Shown here one piece after another: positions 1 to 11,131 of a stretch of DNA of 64,000 nucleotides. Source of the DNA: Phytophthora colocasiae (taxonomy: Eukaryota > Oomycota > Peronosporomycetes > Peronosporales > Peronosporaceae); contig JAGKQI010000027.1 in the NCBI GenBank assembly GCA_018806915.1, forward strand, positions 62,001 through 126,000, written 5' to 3'. Both the position numbers and the translations under genes were made by a program. Numbering within the stretch: position 1 is the stretch's first letter; each line of letters opens with the position of its first letter. Under the pieces are notes generated by a model. It saw only the letters and a list, made by a program, of their open reading frames with translations. It made no database searches and was not told where the DNA came from.

Positions 1-3000
1 GAGCCGCTACCAGGAGGAGTTGAGGTCTTCAAGTTCGATTTGGAACGGCTCTTGGATCCCTTTTCCGATTTGTTATCATCATCAGACTCGGTGTCACTGG
101 AGCTTGAACTCGAGGCACCGTCGTCCATGTGCAGGTCCGCGCCACTTAGAGCCTGAGGCGGTTGGTTTGCCGACCGCCGCTTGTAGAACCAGCAGCGGAT
201 CTGCTTGTAGTCAATGGACCTTTGTGCAGCATCACTGGACGGATCTAGAGACGCAATTCCATTAAGTCGTGCAGCGATCTTGTCAAGCTTCTTTTTGCTG
301 GGCGTGTCTTCTTTGTGGAAATATTTCTCGAGCTTCACCAGTTGAGCCAGGGAGAACTTCACACGCGGCCGCCGCGACTCGGGTGAAGGCGTTGGACCAG
401 AAACTGGTGAAGAGCCAGGAGTTCCAGGCAGAGATTCCGTATCCACACTCAGCAATAGCGACCGCGATTTCTCCTTCTTTTTCTTGGTGGTACCAGTCTC
501 CCCAGACATTGCTGCCACCACGCCTGGTGCATCCCCGTTCTCCACGATCGAATTAAATTCTTCTTGCAATTTCTTCGTCTGGCGCACAAGCTCTTTGTTA
601 TCTTTGTGCGCCATCAGAACCAATTCCAACTGCTGCTGAAGATCCGACTCAACCAGTACGGCACGAGGGATGGTAAGTGACAGCAGCAACTCGATGAGAT
701 CAGTAATTTCTTCAGCAGAAGCATCTTCCTCCAGCAACTTCAGCATTTTCATCTTGATGTGTGACAGCTCATCTTTTCCCAGCGGCTTAGACGCTCCAGT
801 ACGCGCATTTCTGTATGGAACATGTAACCTCTCACGCGCACGCTCGATCGCTGCAAGGCGCAGTGCCTTGGTTTCTTCTTCACTTTTACCAGCATCGCGA
901 GCATCCTTGAGTGCCTTCCTCACAGAAGCAACATGGTCGATTCGAATCCGCTTCTTCGGAATACTGGAAGTATGGGGTCTATCAAGCCCATCTTTAGTCA
1001 TACCCATCAATACGCCCGAACTCGATTTAAAAGCTCTTCCATGCATTGGTTGATCAGCGGTATTCGCGATCAAAGCCATGTCTGCTTCATCAACGACATG
1101 ACCAGAGCCTTGTCCATTCTCACGCATCCGAGAAACTCTTGCCTCCAGCACCTCCTTGGCCTCGTCAATATAAGCAGCCTTCATCTTTTTGACACTGTCA
1201 GCATCCATGTCAGTTGTTGAAATATCCTTCATCTTCAAGCGCATGTAATCGAGACGTTCCTTCGCGCGTCGGTTGTCAAACCAAATGCGGATTTGCTTCA
1301 CTGAGATGCCTTCCGGCTGCAATTCTGGATCTGCATACTCTTGGCAATTAATAATGCGGTACATCGAGTGGATCTCACTAGACTCAGGCCGAGAGGACCG
1401 CTGATACCATTCCTCCAACTTCTGGATCTGCTTTGATGAATACAAGCGGCTGGCACCGCTCTTTCCCTTTGATCCTGATGCAGACCGGCCTGCTGTTCCT
1501 GTTGCCTGCTTCCTAGATCCACTGGAGGATGCTGGCTTGCGGTCTTGGTTGGGGGTTGCCTTCGCCTCTTTAATCAGATCAACCTCGAACTGGATGCCCA
1601 GCAACCTGTAGCTGCTCTAGTAATTGCTTCAAAGAATCCAAGCCGCTGTGAACACGTCGAAGCAGAATATCCTTCTCTGATGCTGCTCCTCCTGCTGCTG
1701 CTGCTGGGTTGTTCCACGTTCCATTACTGTTGCTGGCACTTACATCGTCTGTCGCAACAATTTGAGAAGAAGCGGCAGAAGACGCGTGTGTTGAAGACGA
1801 TGAAGGGACTAACAGGAACGGAGGTGGGGGCGGGGACGGGGACGCCACTGGCTGCTGCTGTTGCTGCTCACGCTTGTCGTCGCTGTTACTGTTCTCGGCG
1901 CTAGCGACGTCAATATTCCCGTTGGCGGCTCTAGTGGATTTTTCAAGCCAATTCAATCCCATGACACTTGTGATCTCCTTAGTCAGAGTCCGCGTGATAT
2001 GCAACATCTCCCCGGTCTGCTCCAGTATTGTGGCGTTGATATTCTTTCCACCGCGCAACGCTAGATCCATCAAGCGCTGCACCTCTGTCTCCGCTGCTGC
2101 ACCTGTTAAACCACTCACCACAGCGGATCTGTCCTCGAAATCACCTTTGGTCGACAAAGACTTGGAACTGCGACTATTCCGGCCCTTGACTGAAGAATCG
2201 CTACGTTGCTGTTTGCGTGGTGTGTTAATAGGCGGTTTCTCAGCCCCCGCGCTCTTGGCAACCGGCTCACACTCTGGACAATACCACTGACGGTTGGCGC
2301 CGCCCTGAGCGAGCTTGGGGAACTGCTGCCGGAAACAGCTTGAGTGATACATGCACTTGCACTGCACGCACAGCAGCGCGCGTCGTCCATTGCGAGGCTC
2401 GTGGCACGCCTCACACTCCTTACGCGCAACAGTGCGGCGACGAGCAGCGATAATAGCCCCCACATTGGATGTGCCAGACTTCAGCGTTAGCGTTGTAGAC
2501 TCGTCCACTGGCTGAAAGCTGGCGTTGCTGAGGCTGGGCGACGGCGCGCGGTTGGCAGCCGCTTCCGACGCCGAGTCCGTCTCACTATGCGCTGGCGTCT
2601 TCTTCAGCTCGTTGTTCTTTTCGTCAACAGCAGGTGATGGCGCCTTAGAGGATGACGCGCTCCCAGGCGGCAGATCGTCGTCTTCGTCGGTCTCCGAGCG
2701 CCTAGGCGTGGCTGTGCTGTCCAGGTCGTCGTCGGACGGCGCATTCAGCAACTCGTCGTCATCCTTCTCCACCTGTACACCTCCCTCTTCATCCTCTTCC
2801 ACGTCTTCTTCGTCTTCTTCCTCACGCATTGCTGCGGGACGTTTGGTTGGCGATGGGGGTGCGTTCATCGAAGGTGGGGGCCTCGCGTAACCTTGGACGG
2901 CTGACGCGTCCTCGTCGTCGTCTGAAGCGTCATCGTCATCGTCTGATCCTGATTGGAGGTTGCTCTTATACACAAGAAGCGCCTTCTTGCGCTCCGTGGC

Positions 3001-3042
3001 GTCGTCCAGCGCCGTCTTGTCTTCCATCTCGACGTCTGCCAT
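1..3042 (-). CDS. PHD-finger protein with two homeodomains (3' end beyond window, one internal frameshift)
   Basis: Probable nuclear chromatin or DNA-binding regulator. The ATG at 3042 opens a 487-codon frame. It starts with a very acidic, Ser-rich region (residues 30-160), followed by a C4HC3 PHD finger at residues 210-258 (C210, C213, C225, C228, H233, C236, C255, C258). At about 1603 the frame shifts by one base inside LEQLQ/LLGIQ. The next frame is then open without a stop to base 1; I translated it by hand. It encodes homeodomain 1 (about 1463-1257, recognition helix VKQIRIWFDNRRAK), a Lys/Glu-rich linker, and homeodomain 2 (about 366-166, helix YKQIRCWFYKRRSA), where the usual Asn51 is Lys. 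A Ser/Asp-rich tail runs off the edge. PHD plus homeodomain proteins are known in plants; a PHD with two homeodomains is less usual. The shift is too small for an intron, so it is an indel in the assembly or a real lesion. No introns are needed to read the rest. Confidence 0.85.
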
Positions 3043-3161
3043 CAGTCGCTCTCTCTATCTCGCTTTGGCCTGTGCTTCTTGAGGGGGCTCGAACGACCGT
3101 AATAAGTACGATATGATGTGTACGGTGTGGTCCACCTAATTATACTCTTCTACTACTGTAG

Positions 3162-3736
3162 TACCGCATCGCCCCTATCATTGCCGACATGGTGGATTGT
3201 GGTTATGCAAAGCATGTGTAATGGGGAAGGGGTAAATTACAAAGATTTAGCTGCCAGCACATGAAGAATTATCTAGTCCGCATCTTCATCGCACGTAAGG
3301 TCCTGCTCTTCTCCGACAACCCCCAATTTCTTCAGCTTTTCGACCAGTTCAGGAATATCTACGTCGCTGTCCGAAGTTTCGTCTTCATGTACTCGTGTAT
3401 CACCAAGAAAACCAACTCGGGCAAATCCTCCTACAATGGTAGCTGTTGTCAGGCTCTCTATCGCTTTGCTAGTGGCATGAACATGCTTATATGTAAATGA
3501 CGTACGGCTGTAGGTTTTTGGCTTCCTACCCGTGCCAGTTATGCATTGGCGCCCCATAGGAGATCTGGATCACGAAGCAGAATCAAAAATGAGTGTCAGC
3601 TACGTTTTAGCTGCGTCGGTATAGCATTTTAGTGCGGGCAGTAACCCTCAACAGATGATCTCTATTCGGGTTCCTATTGGATGACTTGGTCTGTCGGCAA
3701 TGAGAAAACGTCGGCAATGATAGGGGCGATGCGGTA
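3162..3736. repeat. 27-bp perfect inverted repeat, 575 bp end to end
   Basis: The left arm 3162-3188 (begins taccgcatcgcccctatc) is the exact reverse complement of the right arm 3710-3736. No target duplication is visible outside the arms, and the arms do not continue outward. The enclosed 520 bp hold one small minus-strand ORF. This could be a small terminal-inverted-repeat element or a local inverted duplication. Confidence 0.7.
3273..3557 (-). CDS. Hypothetical 94-aa protein inside the inverted repeat
   Basis: A 94-codon frame starts at the ATG at 3557 (MGRQCITGTGRKPKTYSR). It has a basic N-terminal half, a small hydrophobic centre (TATIVGGFARVGFLG) and an acidic C-terminal third (EDETSDSDVDIPELVEKL, then DEDAD at the end). 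I do not recognise a family and see no signal peptide or membrane helix. The lopsided charge and lack of low complexity make it more gene-like than a random frame. It lies between the arms of a 27-bp inverted repeat, downstream of the PHD-homeodomain gene's 5' end and on the same strand, so it may be cargo of a small element or a remnant of a longer gene. Confidence 0.4.
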   Translation of the reverse strand: MGRQCITGTGRKPKTYSRTSFTYKHVHATSKAIESLTTATIVGGFARVGFLGDTRVHEDETSDSDVDIPELVEKLKKLGVVGEEQDLTCDEDAD

Positions 3737-3993
3737 AATGTTTTGCACATTTTAAAAAATATCCAAAACAATCCAAAAGTCCGTGTCATTTGACAAGGAT
3801 CCTGAAGGGCTGCAGCTGCTGATCGACGCAGACCATGACACGACATCCATCTGACGGCAATGTGCACCCCGCGATTCATCAACCCGTACAGCGCCTCCAG
3901 ACTCGGCGTTACGACGAAAGCCTCAAACTGGGACAAACTCTGCTTCAACACCACCAGGCTCGGTGATGCGACGAACGCTTCGTTTCAGCCCTT
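3607..3993 (-). other. Open minus-strand fragment next to the element A insertion site
   Basis: This minus-strand frame has no stop between about 3993 and 3607. It contains two similar phrases, FVASPSLVVL and FVVTPSLEAL, which suggests an internal duplication. It has no ATG near its start and no family I recognise. Element A inserted 5 bp beyond it. The sequence on the other side of A (11559-11737) does not restore an obvious longer frame. It could be the remains of a gene or of old element D. The rest of 3737-4004 holds nothing recognisable. Confidence 0.2.
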
Positions 3994-4004
3994 ATCACAG
4001 AGGT

Positions 4005-4426
4005 TGTAACGGGGATGTTACACGAATGTTTCTCGTTGGTGTGTGACACACGTGGATACATTTATGTGGGTACATAATGGTGTGTGACACTCATGGATAC
4101 ATTTATGTGGGTACATAATGGTGTGGCACACACGAGTAGATACGTAGATGGCCTCAGAGCCTCACGTTGCATTTTGATTAGGATTTAGTATGTTAGATAC
4201 TAAATCCGTTACATTTAGGATTAGGGCAATAAAGTCAATAAAAATCAGTTTGCATTTTACATAGTTAGTGTTAGTCCTTTGTTATAGGGACACTGACTCT
4301 GTGAGTCCCGTATTTAGTGGACTACTTGGTTCTTGTATAGAACCGAAGGCTAGTGCCTTGCAAGCAGGACTCTACGAGTCAACTAAACTTCCTCTGTGCC
4401 GTGCACACCTACGCAGCCCCGCTGCA
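4005..4426 (+). repeat. 5' LTR of element A
   Basis: 422 bp, starting tgtaacggggatg and ending ccccgctgca. It carries a 37-bp near-repeat (catggatacatttatgtggg type) near its start, seen at about 4050 and 4092. A row-by-row comparison with 11132-11553 showed no difference. The LTR should hold the promoter and polyadenylation signal; I did not single out a TATA box. Confidence 0.95.
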
Positions 4427-4428
4427 TC

Positions 4429-4440
4429 TGGTAGCACTTG
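4429..4440 (+). other. Primer-binding site of element A
   Basis: tggtagcacttg lies 2 nt after the 5' LTR. It begins with the TGG expected for pairing with a tRNA CCA end. The same TGGTAGCACTT start follows the LTR in B-left and, on the minus strand, in F, so these families probably share a primer tRNA. The tRNA was not identified. Confidence 0.6.
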
Positions 4441-4483
4441 TAGTCAATCCAACTCCTGAGTTGAAGACTGTTTCTCTGTGAGA

Positions 4484-5455
4484 ATGGAGCCAGAAGCATA
4501 CGCTCACTTGACTCCGAGTCAGCGGGACACGCTTAACAAGCTTACGCCCTTGCTGGGCCCCGAAGGTATGGCGCACCTTGCGTCCCAAGGGCCGGAGGCC
4601 GTCAACGCGCGTCTTGAGGCATTTGCCTCGTACGAAAACGCTCTCGTTGAGCACATCCAACGGAATGTAAAAGGAGTTAACCCCGCTCCGAGAGCTAAGC
4701 CCGTCACGCTCAGCGTGAAGACCTTTCACGGGCACGAAGGAGAGAACCTCCTGTTGTGGACCCAAGAGGTCGGAATGGCCATGGGAGCCGCTATGCTCCA
4801 GTTGGAAGGCCAACGCGTGGCGTTCGCCATCTCTAAGCTCGAAGGGCGAGCACGAGAATGGGCCTTGACGTCTGGGACGTCGGTAGAAATGGCCTTCCCC
4901 ACTTGGGGTGAGCTTAAGGTCAAGCTTACGCAAGTGTTTGCTCCGCCTAACCAGGCGTATCGCGTGCGGTCACGCTTCCTTGCTTGCCGACAGGGCAAGA
5001 AGGACCTGGTGGACTATGTCCAAGAGCTGCGCACGCTCATTGCCGGCATGGCTGCCGACCCTCTACCTGAGGTGGTCACCGTGACCATCTTCATGGAAGG
5101 TTTACGAGCTGGCGTGGCCAGAACGGAGGCATTCCGTCAGAATCCTCGCACCTTCGAGGACGCTGTCAGCGTGGCATTGAATGCCGAACACAACTTTAAG
5201 TTGTCGAGGGTCGGTGCTAACAGCACAGGGTCCGGGGGACCCGAGCCCATGGACCTCAGCTATGCTGAAGATGAAGTAGCCGAGCTACGAGCTGCGGTGC
5301 AGCGTATGAGCACCCGCCGGTGCTACACGTGTGGTAGTCCCACACATCTGAGGCCCAACTGCCCTCTGCGCAAAGAGCGCGCCGGCCAGAATGGCCGCAA
5401 CCCTGTCGCGGGTCCCGCTTTGGGCTCTGCCCAGGGAAACGACGGCTCCCAGTAG
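4484..5455 (+). CDS. gag: Gag of element A
   Basis: Structural capsid/nucleocapsid protein of 323 residues. The start is the ATG at 4484, the first in frame after the leader. The middle region (WALTSG, then [20 protein letters not shown], then [15 protein letters not shown]) fits the Ty3/Gypsy gag capsid family. Near the C-terminus, around residues 280-293, is a CX2CX4HX4C zinc knuckle, [14 protein letters not shown], which binds RNA. It ends at TAG 5453-5455. The last codons overlap pol in the -1 frame by more than 100 nt, and the slippery site GGGAAAC lies 13 nt before the stop codon. Gag looks intact although pol does not. It is close in sequence to the B-left Gag. Confidence 0.92.
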   Translation: MEPEAYAHLTPSQRDTLNKLTPLLGPEGMAHLASQGPEAVNARLEAFASYENALVEHIQRNVKGVNPAPRAKPVTLSVKTFHGHEGENLLLWTQEVGMAMGAAMLQLEGQRVAFAISKLEGRAREWALTSGTSVEMAFPTWGELKVKLTQVFAPPNQAYRVRSRFLACRQGKKDLVDYVQELRTLIAGMAADPLPEVVTVTIFMEGLRAGVARTEAFRQNPRTFEDAVSVALNAEHNFKLSRVGANSTGSGGPEPMDLSYAEDEVAELRAAVQRMSTRRCYTCGSPTHLRPNCPLRKERAGQNGRNPVAGPALGSAQGNDGSQ

Positions 5456-5475
5456 ACGCGGGGCGGTCTACTGGG
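5434..5475 (+). promoter_or_regulatory. -1 ribosomal frameshift signal between gag and pol (element A)
   Basis: The slippery heptamer G GGA AAC sits at 5434-5440 in the gag codon phase. A 7-nt spacer (5441-5447) follows. A perfect 10-bp stem, cccagtagac (5448-5457) with gtctactggg (5466-5475), closes an 8-nt loop. The gag stop lies inside the 5' stem arm. A -1 slip enters the frame that reads straight into the protease. Heptamer, spacer and stem match known -1 frameshift elements; that it functions is inferred. Confidence 0.8.
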
Positions 5476-8400
5476 GAAGAACTGAGTTCTGCAGTGCGTG
5501 AGAGGCACTGGGGCTCAGCCCCGAAGAGCTCCATGCTCTTTAACACGGAACGTGTGAGCAAGCAGGGCTTGCTGGTCGTCCATGTGGACGTGAAGGGCTT
5601 CGAGAAGCCGTGGATCGTGTTGATCGATTCGGGAGCGTCTGGCAACTATGTCAGACGCTCCACCGTTGAGGGTAGTCAGCAATATACTGAGGCGCTTCGA
5701 GCGCGAAGAGGTGACACCGTCACTGTCCGTCTAGCGACGGGCGTCCGTGTCACGGTGGCCAAGGTCCCCATGGACCTGCGGCTGAAGTTCTTGGACTTCG
5801 ATAGCGTGGAACGCTGCTTGGTCCTGGACCTGGATTCGAGGTACGACCTCATCCTTGGCATGGCGTGGCTGGAGCGCCACGAGCCATGGATTGATTGGAG
5901 GTCGAAGACCTTAGGTGCTACGCACTTCTCTCCTAGTGGAGCTTTGGCGAGTCATGAACCCACCTCTGCTAGGAAGCAGAAGCGCTATTGGCGCGAGCAT
6001 CGAGCCGAGTCGGCTATGATGCTGGAAGTCGGTGTGTCCGAGTTGGTGGACAGCGCCGAGTGCGAGGACCGCAGTCCTGTTGAGCGCGTAGCGCTGGTTG
6101 ACAGTGAGTCAACGTGTGGGCAAAGCTCACGTAACCCCTGTGGGGCGGCACGTACTCCGCCGAGTGACGCCGGTCGTGGACCGACACAGGATGCCGATGG
6201 CATCGGGCCTACCAGGCCGTGAACTGTGGGGCGACACGTACTCCGTCGAGTGATACTGGTCGTGGACCAAGTCGATCGCTGAGTGTCTCTGACACTGGAC
6301 CTGTTACGGTCATTGATTGTGCCGCGGCACGTACTCCGCTGAGCGGCATCGGTCGTCGACCGAGTGGGATCGCAGAGTGTCACTGACACTGGGCCTGAAG
6401 GGGCCGAAACCTGTGCGGCGGCACGTACTCCGTCTAGTGACGTCGGCGGTAGACCGATTCAGTCACTGAGTGTCACTGACACTGGGCCGGGCAAGGCCAT
6501 AACCTGTGCGGCGGCACGTACTCCGTCGAGTGGACGTTCGTCGGCTAGGCGACGACGTCGTAAGGCCCTATGGGCGAGACGCTCTGCGTCTGAGTCGTCC
6601 GTGACGTCAAGTGTCAACGCACGGGAGGGCTGTGGGCAGCTATACACTCTGGTTGATGGAGTGGACGGCAGTGCCGAAGGCAGCGTCCTGCTGGACGGAC
6701 TGCCGAGTGTTGACAAGCTCCTTGAGCTAGAAGAGATGTCGTTCGCCGACTTTGGCGATGCCTTGAAGGCTGGCGAACTCGCCGAGGTGGTCATCGTTCG
6801 ACCTGAGGAGGAGTTAAACTCATCGTCCCTCGTAGACGAGTCCGTCTTGCCGAGGTCAAGAAGGCGCTGAGCGCCAGGAGTGGATCGGAGATCCTCAAAA
6901 ATCCCTCGGATCCCTTCTACTCCTTGCTGAAGGAATATGGAGACGTTGTCTCAAAGGAACCACCGAGTGGCCTGCCTCCTGACCGAGGCGTTCGTCACGA
7001 GATCGACTTAGTTCCCGGAACTAAATACTGCGTGACCCGGCAGTGGCCTCTTCCTAAAGAGCAATGCGACGTCATTGACGCCTTCTTCCGTGCTAAGCAC
7101 GCGGCGGGTCTCGTGCGCGAGAGCAAGTCTCCGCACTCCGCGCCAACGTTCTGTGTCAGAAAGCCGAATGGCAAGTGGCGTATCGTTCACGCTTTTAACA
7201 AGCTCAACGCTGCCACGATTCCGGCGCAGACGCCGATTCCTAGGAAGGATGTTCTTCAGAACAACATGGTGGGTTGCACCATGTACAGTGCACTCGACTT
7301 AGTCGATGGGTACTATCAGCTGCTCATGCGAGCCAGTGATATTCCGCTTACAGCGGTGAGCACCCCGAGCGGTATGCTCTGGGAGTGGCTCGTCATGCCC
7401 CAAGGGCTCTCGAACGCGCCCGCAACGTTCAATCGTCTAGTGACGCAGTTGTTCAGGCCCCTACGGGCATTCGCACAGACGTACTTTGACGATGTGTTCG
7501 TCCACAGTCGTGCTGAGCACGGGAAGACTGATGTCGAGGTACACGTGGAACACGTGAGAGCAGTGCTCGAGTGCATGCGCACCAACAAGTTGTACGCCAA
7601 CGCGGACAAGTGCGTCTTTGGCGCGGAAGAAATCCCTTTCCTAGGGTGCTTCATTGGGAAGCATGGCCTTCGTGCTGATCCAGCAAAGGTCAAGGCCATT
7701 GTGGACTGGCCGGTTCCCTTGAACCAGAAGGACTTGCGTAAGTGGCTGGGCTTGGCCAACTACTTGCACAAGTACAGCGAGAACTACGCTGAGTTGGCTC
7801 GGCCACTGTCGGATCTCCTTAAGAAGGATGCCGAATGAAGGATAGCCTGCTTCAGGCACCGATACTGGCGTTGCCAGACCCCGATCGTCCGTTCATCGTC
7901 GTCTGTGACGCCTCGGACTTTGCCATCGGCAGTGCTTTGCTACAAACGGACGCCGACGGGCGCGAACGCGTCATTGCGTTTGAGTCTCGGCAGCTCAAGG
8001 CTGCTGAGAAGAACTATCCAGTTCATGACAAGGAGCTACTTGCGATGAAGTACGCTCTCGTCAAATTCAGGGTTCACCTGCTCGGCTCCAAGCCGTTTGT
8101 GATCTACACGGATCATGCGTCACTACGCACAGCGACGCAGTCGCCTCACCTCTCGCAGAGGATGGCCCGATGGCTCTCCTTCTTTGCGGAGTATAACTTC
8201 GAGGTGAAGTACAAGCCTGGCAGGCAGAACGTCCTCGCTGACGCGTTATCACGTCGCCCGGACTATGAGCTATCTCATGTCACCTCGGTGACGTCGTCCG
8301 TGACGGACATGGTTCGAGCAGCGTACGCTCAGGACGACTCTTGTGTCGCGCTGCTTCAAGCTCTAGGGAGCGATGAGTTTAAGGACTCAAATGTGACTCT

Positions 8401-10260
8401 GTCACGACGCCTAAAGGCGAGACTCCAACGCTATAGCCTGGAAGGCGGTCTGCTGTACTACAGCACGGGTCAGGATGACCCACCACGTGTGGTGGTTCCT
8501 CACGATGAGGACCTGAAGTATCGCATCCTCTATGAGGCCCACGACACGCCCACAAGCGGCCACCTCGGTCGCGAGAAGACCTACGGCTCGGTGAGCTCCA
8601 TGTACTGGTGGCCGAAGATGTACAAGTGGGTCAGCACATATGTGCACACGTGCGAGACGTGTCAGCGGGTTAAACCCTCGCCGCATGCGGCAGCGCCTTT
8701 GGCGAGCTTGCCTGTACCCTCTGGGTGTTGGCAGTCCATGAGTATGGACTTCGTGTTTGGCCTGCCGAAGGATACGGCAGGCAACACGGGCGTTGTGGTC
8801 TTGTTGACCGTCTGAGCAAGATGGCTCACCTAGCGGCTGTGCCGGACACCGTCGATGGCGCTGGTACAGCGACGATCTTTATCGATCGGGTCTTCCGCCA
8901 GCATGGGCTGCCAGAGACTATTGTCTCGGATCGAGACCCCCGTTTCACGGGTCACTTCTGGACGTCCGTCTTCAAAGTGCTTGGCACTCGACTGGACATG
9001 TCCACGGCAGATCATCCGCAGACCGACGGTCAGACTGAACGCGTGAACCGCGTCCTGGAGGACATCCTCCGCAGCGTATGCGCTGAAACGCCGAAGCGTT
9101 GGAGCGCTATGCTCCCTCTCGTTGAGTTCTCAATGAACAACGCGGTGCATGCCTCGACAGGCTTCACCCCGTTCTACGTGAACGGCCTTGCGCATCCGCG
9201 CGTCCCGCTCACTCCGCCACGCGGTAGCCTTGGGCTTGGTGGGGGAGAGGCTGTGCCGTCGCTCGACTCCGAGCTTGCTGATGTCAGCCCCCTTGCTGTT
9301 CGCAAGCAAGTCGATGACTTCCTCTCGATGAGGCTTAGCGTCTTACGCCGTGTGCGTGACGCAATGGCTGAAAGCCAAGATGTTCAAAAGGAACAAGCTG
9401 ATGCCAAAGGCAGAAGCAACATGTGGGAATTCAAGGTCGGTGATCACGTTTTATTAAACGCTAAGAACCTGCCTACACACGCAGTGTCAGCCGTCTTCAA
9501 GACGAAGTTGCGGCCGCGCTTCATCGGCCCGTTCACGGTCGTGGCCAAGAAGGGCCTGGCATACACGCTTGACTTGCCAAAGCGTATGCGAACACATCCT
9601 GTGTTCTACGTGGGCTTGCTTAAGCCATATCGGGACCCTGCTCTTGTGAGTTCTGAGGAGCTGGCGCCGAGTCGGACGAAGGCTGCACGGCAGCAGGTGG
9701 CAGAGCCACAGGTGGTTGCATCCGAACCAACAGGTCTTGTCAATCCGGAGCAACGTGATGCTCGAGGTCATAGACCCGCTGATGCAGCACCAGAGGCGAC
9801 TCAGACCGGTCCCCGAGACTCTAGGTCTCCTCGAGACCAGTCGCTAAGCGATGGGTCGGATGACCGACGTGGTGGTCGTGCTCCTTCACCGAGCCGACGC
9901 GGGTCTGCAAGCAATGCAGCGCGTCTACACTCGCAGCGCGAGAACCCATCGACCGCTCGTCCTCCTCCTGCTCTGCTCGATGAGCAAGGTGAGCTTCACT
10001 ATCACGTGGATCGCCTGATGGCGCGGCGTCGTCGCCAAGGTCACAACCAGTATCTGGTGAAGTGGCGAGGTTACCCTCACTCACAGAACTCGTGGGAGTT
10101 TGAGGTGCCACTACGGCAGGATTGCCCCGACGTCGTTGACGCGTATGATCGGGCACACCCGGTGTCAGACCGCCTGATGGGGTGCGACGGAGTCGCCGGG
10201 TGCCAAGCACCTCCCACTAAGGTGGGGGTCCACAGGGTCGTTGCTGAGCTCAGGCTCTGA
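5440..10260 (+). pseudogene. pol: Pol of element A: protease, RT, RNase H, integrase, chromodomain (broken)
   Basis: Domains in order: aspartic protease (DSGA at 5626-5637); repeat-bearing linker; reverse transcriptase with YFDD at 7482-7493; RNase H (VVCDASDFAIGSALL and YTDHASLR blocks); integrase with zinc-binding HHCC (last pair CETCQR near 8650) and catalytic blocks MDFVFGL, SDRDPRF, QTDGQTERVNR; GPF/LLNAKNLPTHAV region; chromodomain YHVDRLMARRRRQ...YLVKWRGYPHSQNSWE at about 9990-10150; stop 10258-10260. Comparison with B-left shows the breaks: 1-nt loss near 6205, 1-nt gain near 6368, 1-nt loss near 6852, a 40-bp deletion at 7835 between RT and RNase H, and 1-nt loss near 8803. The single-base changes could be assembly errors; the 40-bp deletion is probably real. 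It is expressed, if at all, by -1 frameshifting from gag. Confidence 0.9.
6139..6530 (+). repeat. 93-bp tandem repeat in the protease-RT linker of element A
   Basis: Unit starts are at 6139, 6225, 6318, 6412 and 6505, with spacing 86, 93, 94 and 93 bp. Each begins tgtg(g/c)ggcg(g/a)cacgtact. The unit is about 31 codons and encodes CAAARTPSSD followed by LSVTDTGP. B-left has only three starts (31134, 31221, 31313), so copy number varies between copies. Confidence 0.8.
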
Positions 10261-11131
10261 CCCGTAGCTGCAATACTTGCAGCGAGCACGTCGGTGCCGT
10301 CGACATGGCATCGAATGCTCAAACTGCAAGTGCAGTAGAGCTACATGCGCCTCGCGCGCGTGTTTCAAGGGTCTATGACCCTTTAACAACACTGGCCTAT
10401 GGCCCGGAGCTTCGCGATCATGAAGCGAAGATGGTTCGTGATGAACAACCGTCTTAATGACGTTCTGTATAAGTGACAAGTGGTGATGGAAACAGATTCT
10501 ATCCGATCACCTGACGCTAGAAGCGATCAATGGGTATGACTATGTCATGAGGCACTGTGGATGCCAGGGATGCCAATGCATTGGACCCCGCATGCTGCAT
10601 AGCAGTAGGAGGTAGGTAAGCTCCTCCTGAGCGACAGCTTAGCTGTCTGGTGCTCGTTGTCGTGTCTACGACGGTGCTGAGCACGTGTATTCACAAGACA
10701 CAGTGTCTGTGACACATAGTGGCGCTTGCGCCTGCTTCAAGGACAACTTGGGCATCAAGCCCTGCACACAGTGCTCATCCGAGGGTCACATTAACTGTGA
10801 AGCGAGTGGGCCCCACTGCTGTGGGGTTCGTGGAACCGTTGGTAGCTTGGAAGGCTCGCCCTGTGGATCACTGATCCAGTAGTATCATAGATACGCCACC
10901 TGTGGCCTTCTTTCCATGCCCGTAGAGCCCCTTGACTCGAGCCAGTAGGCTCCTATGCTTGGTAAGCATTGGGCCCAAGTGTGTACCAAGTGGCATCGCG
11001 TACGGAGGCGTGTAACACGCACGAGAGACAGCGCCGTCCGCGCAAGGCAAGGTGCCGTGGCCATCGGCCGATAATCGCGTCGTGTGTTTACACTTTCCGG
11101 ATACGGTATCCGGAGTCTTGGTGGGGGAGAG
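10261..11131 (+). other. 3' untranslated region and polypurine tract of element A
   Basis: 871 bp between the pol stop and the 3' LTR with no credible gene. It contains several short perfect hairpins, for example around ccccactgctgtgggg and tccggatacggtatccgga. The polypurine tract gtgggggagag (11121-11131) directly abuts the LTR and should prime plus-strand DNA synthesis. Confidence 0.75.

Noticed and set aside
1874..2890. Plus-strand Ser-rich frames opposite the PHD gene
   Set aside because: Antisense of the acidic, low-complexity region; the minus strand carries the PHD finger.
4268..4459. Small plus-strand frame in the A LTR (repeated in the other LTRs)
   Set aside because: It spans LTR and leader sequence and runs out of the LTR into unrelated sequence at 11395 and 44186; no sign of coding.
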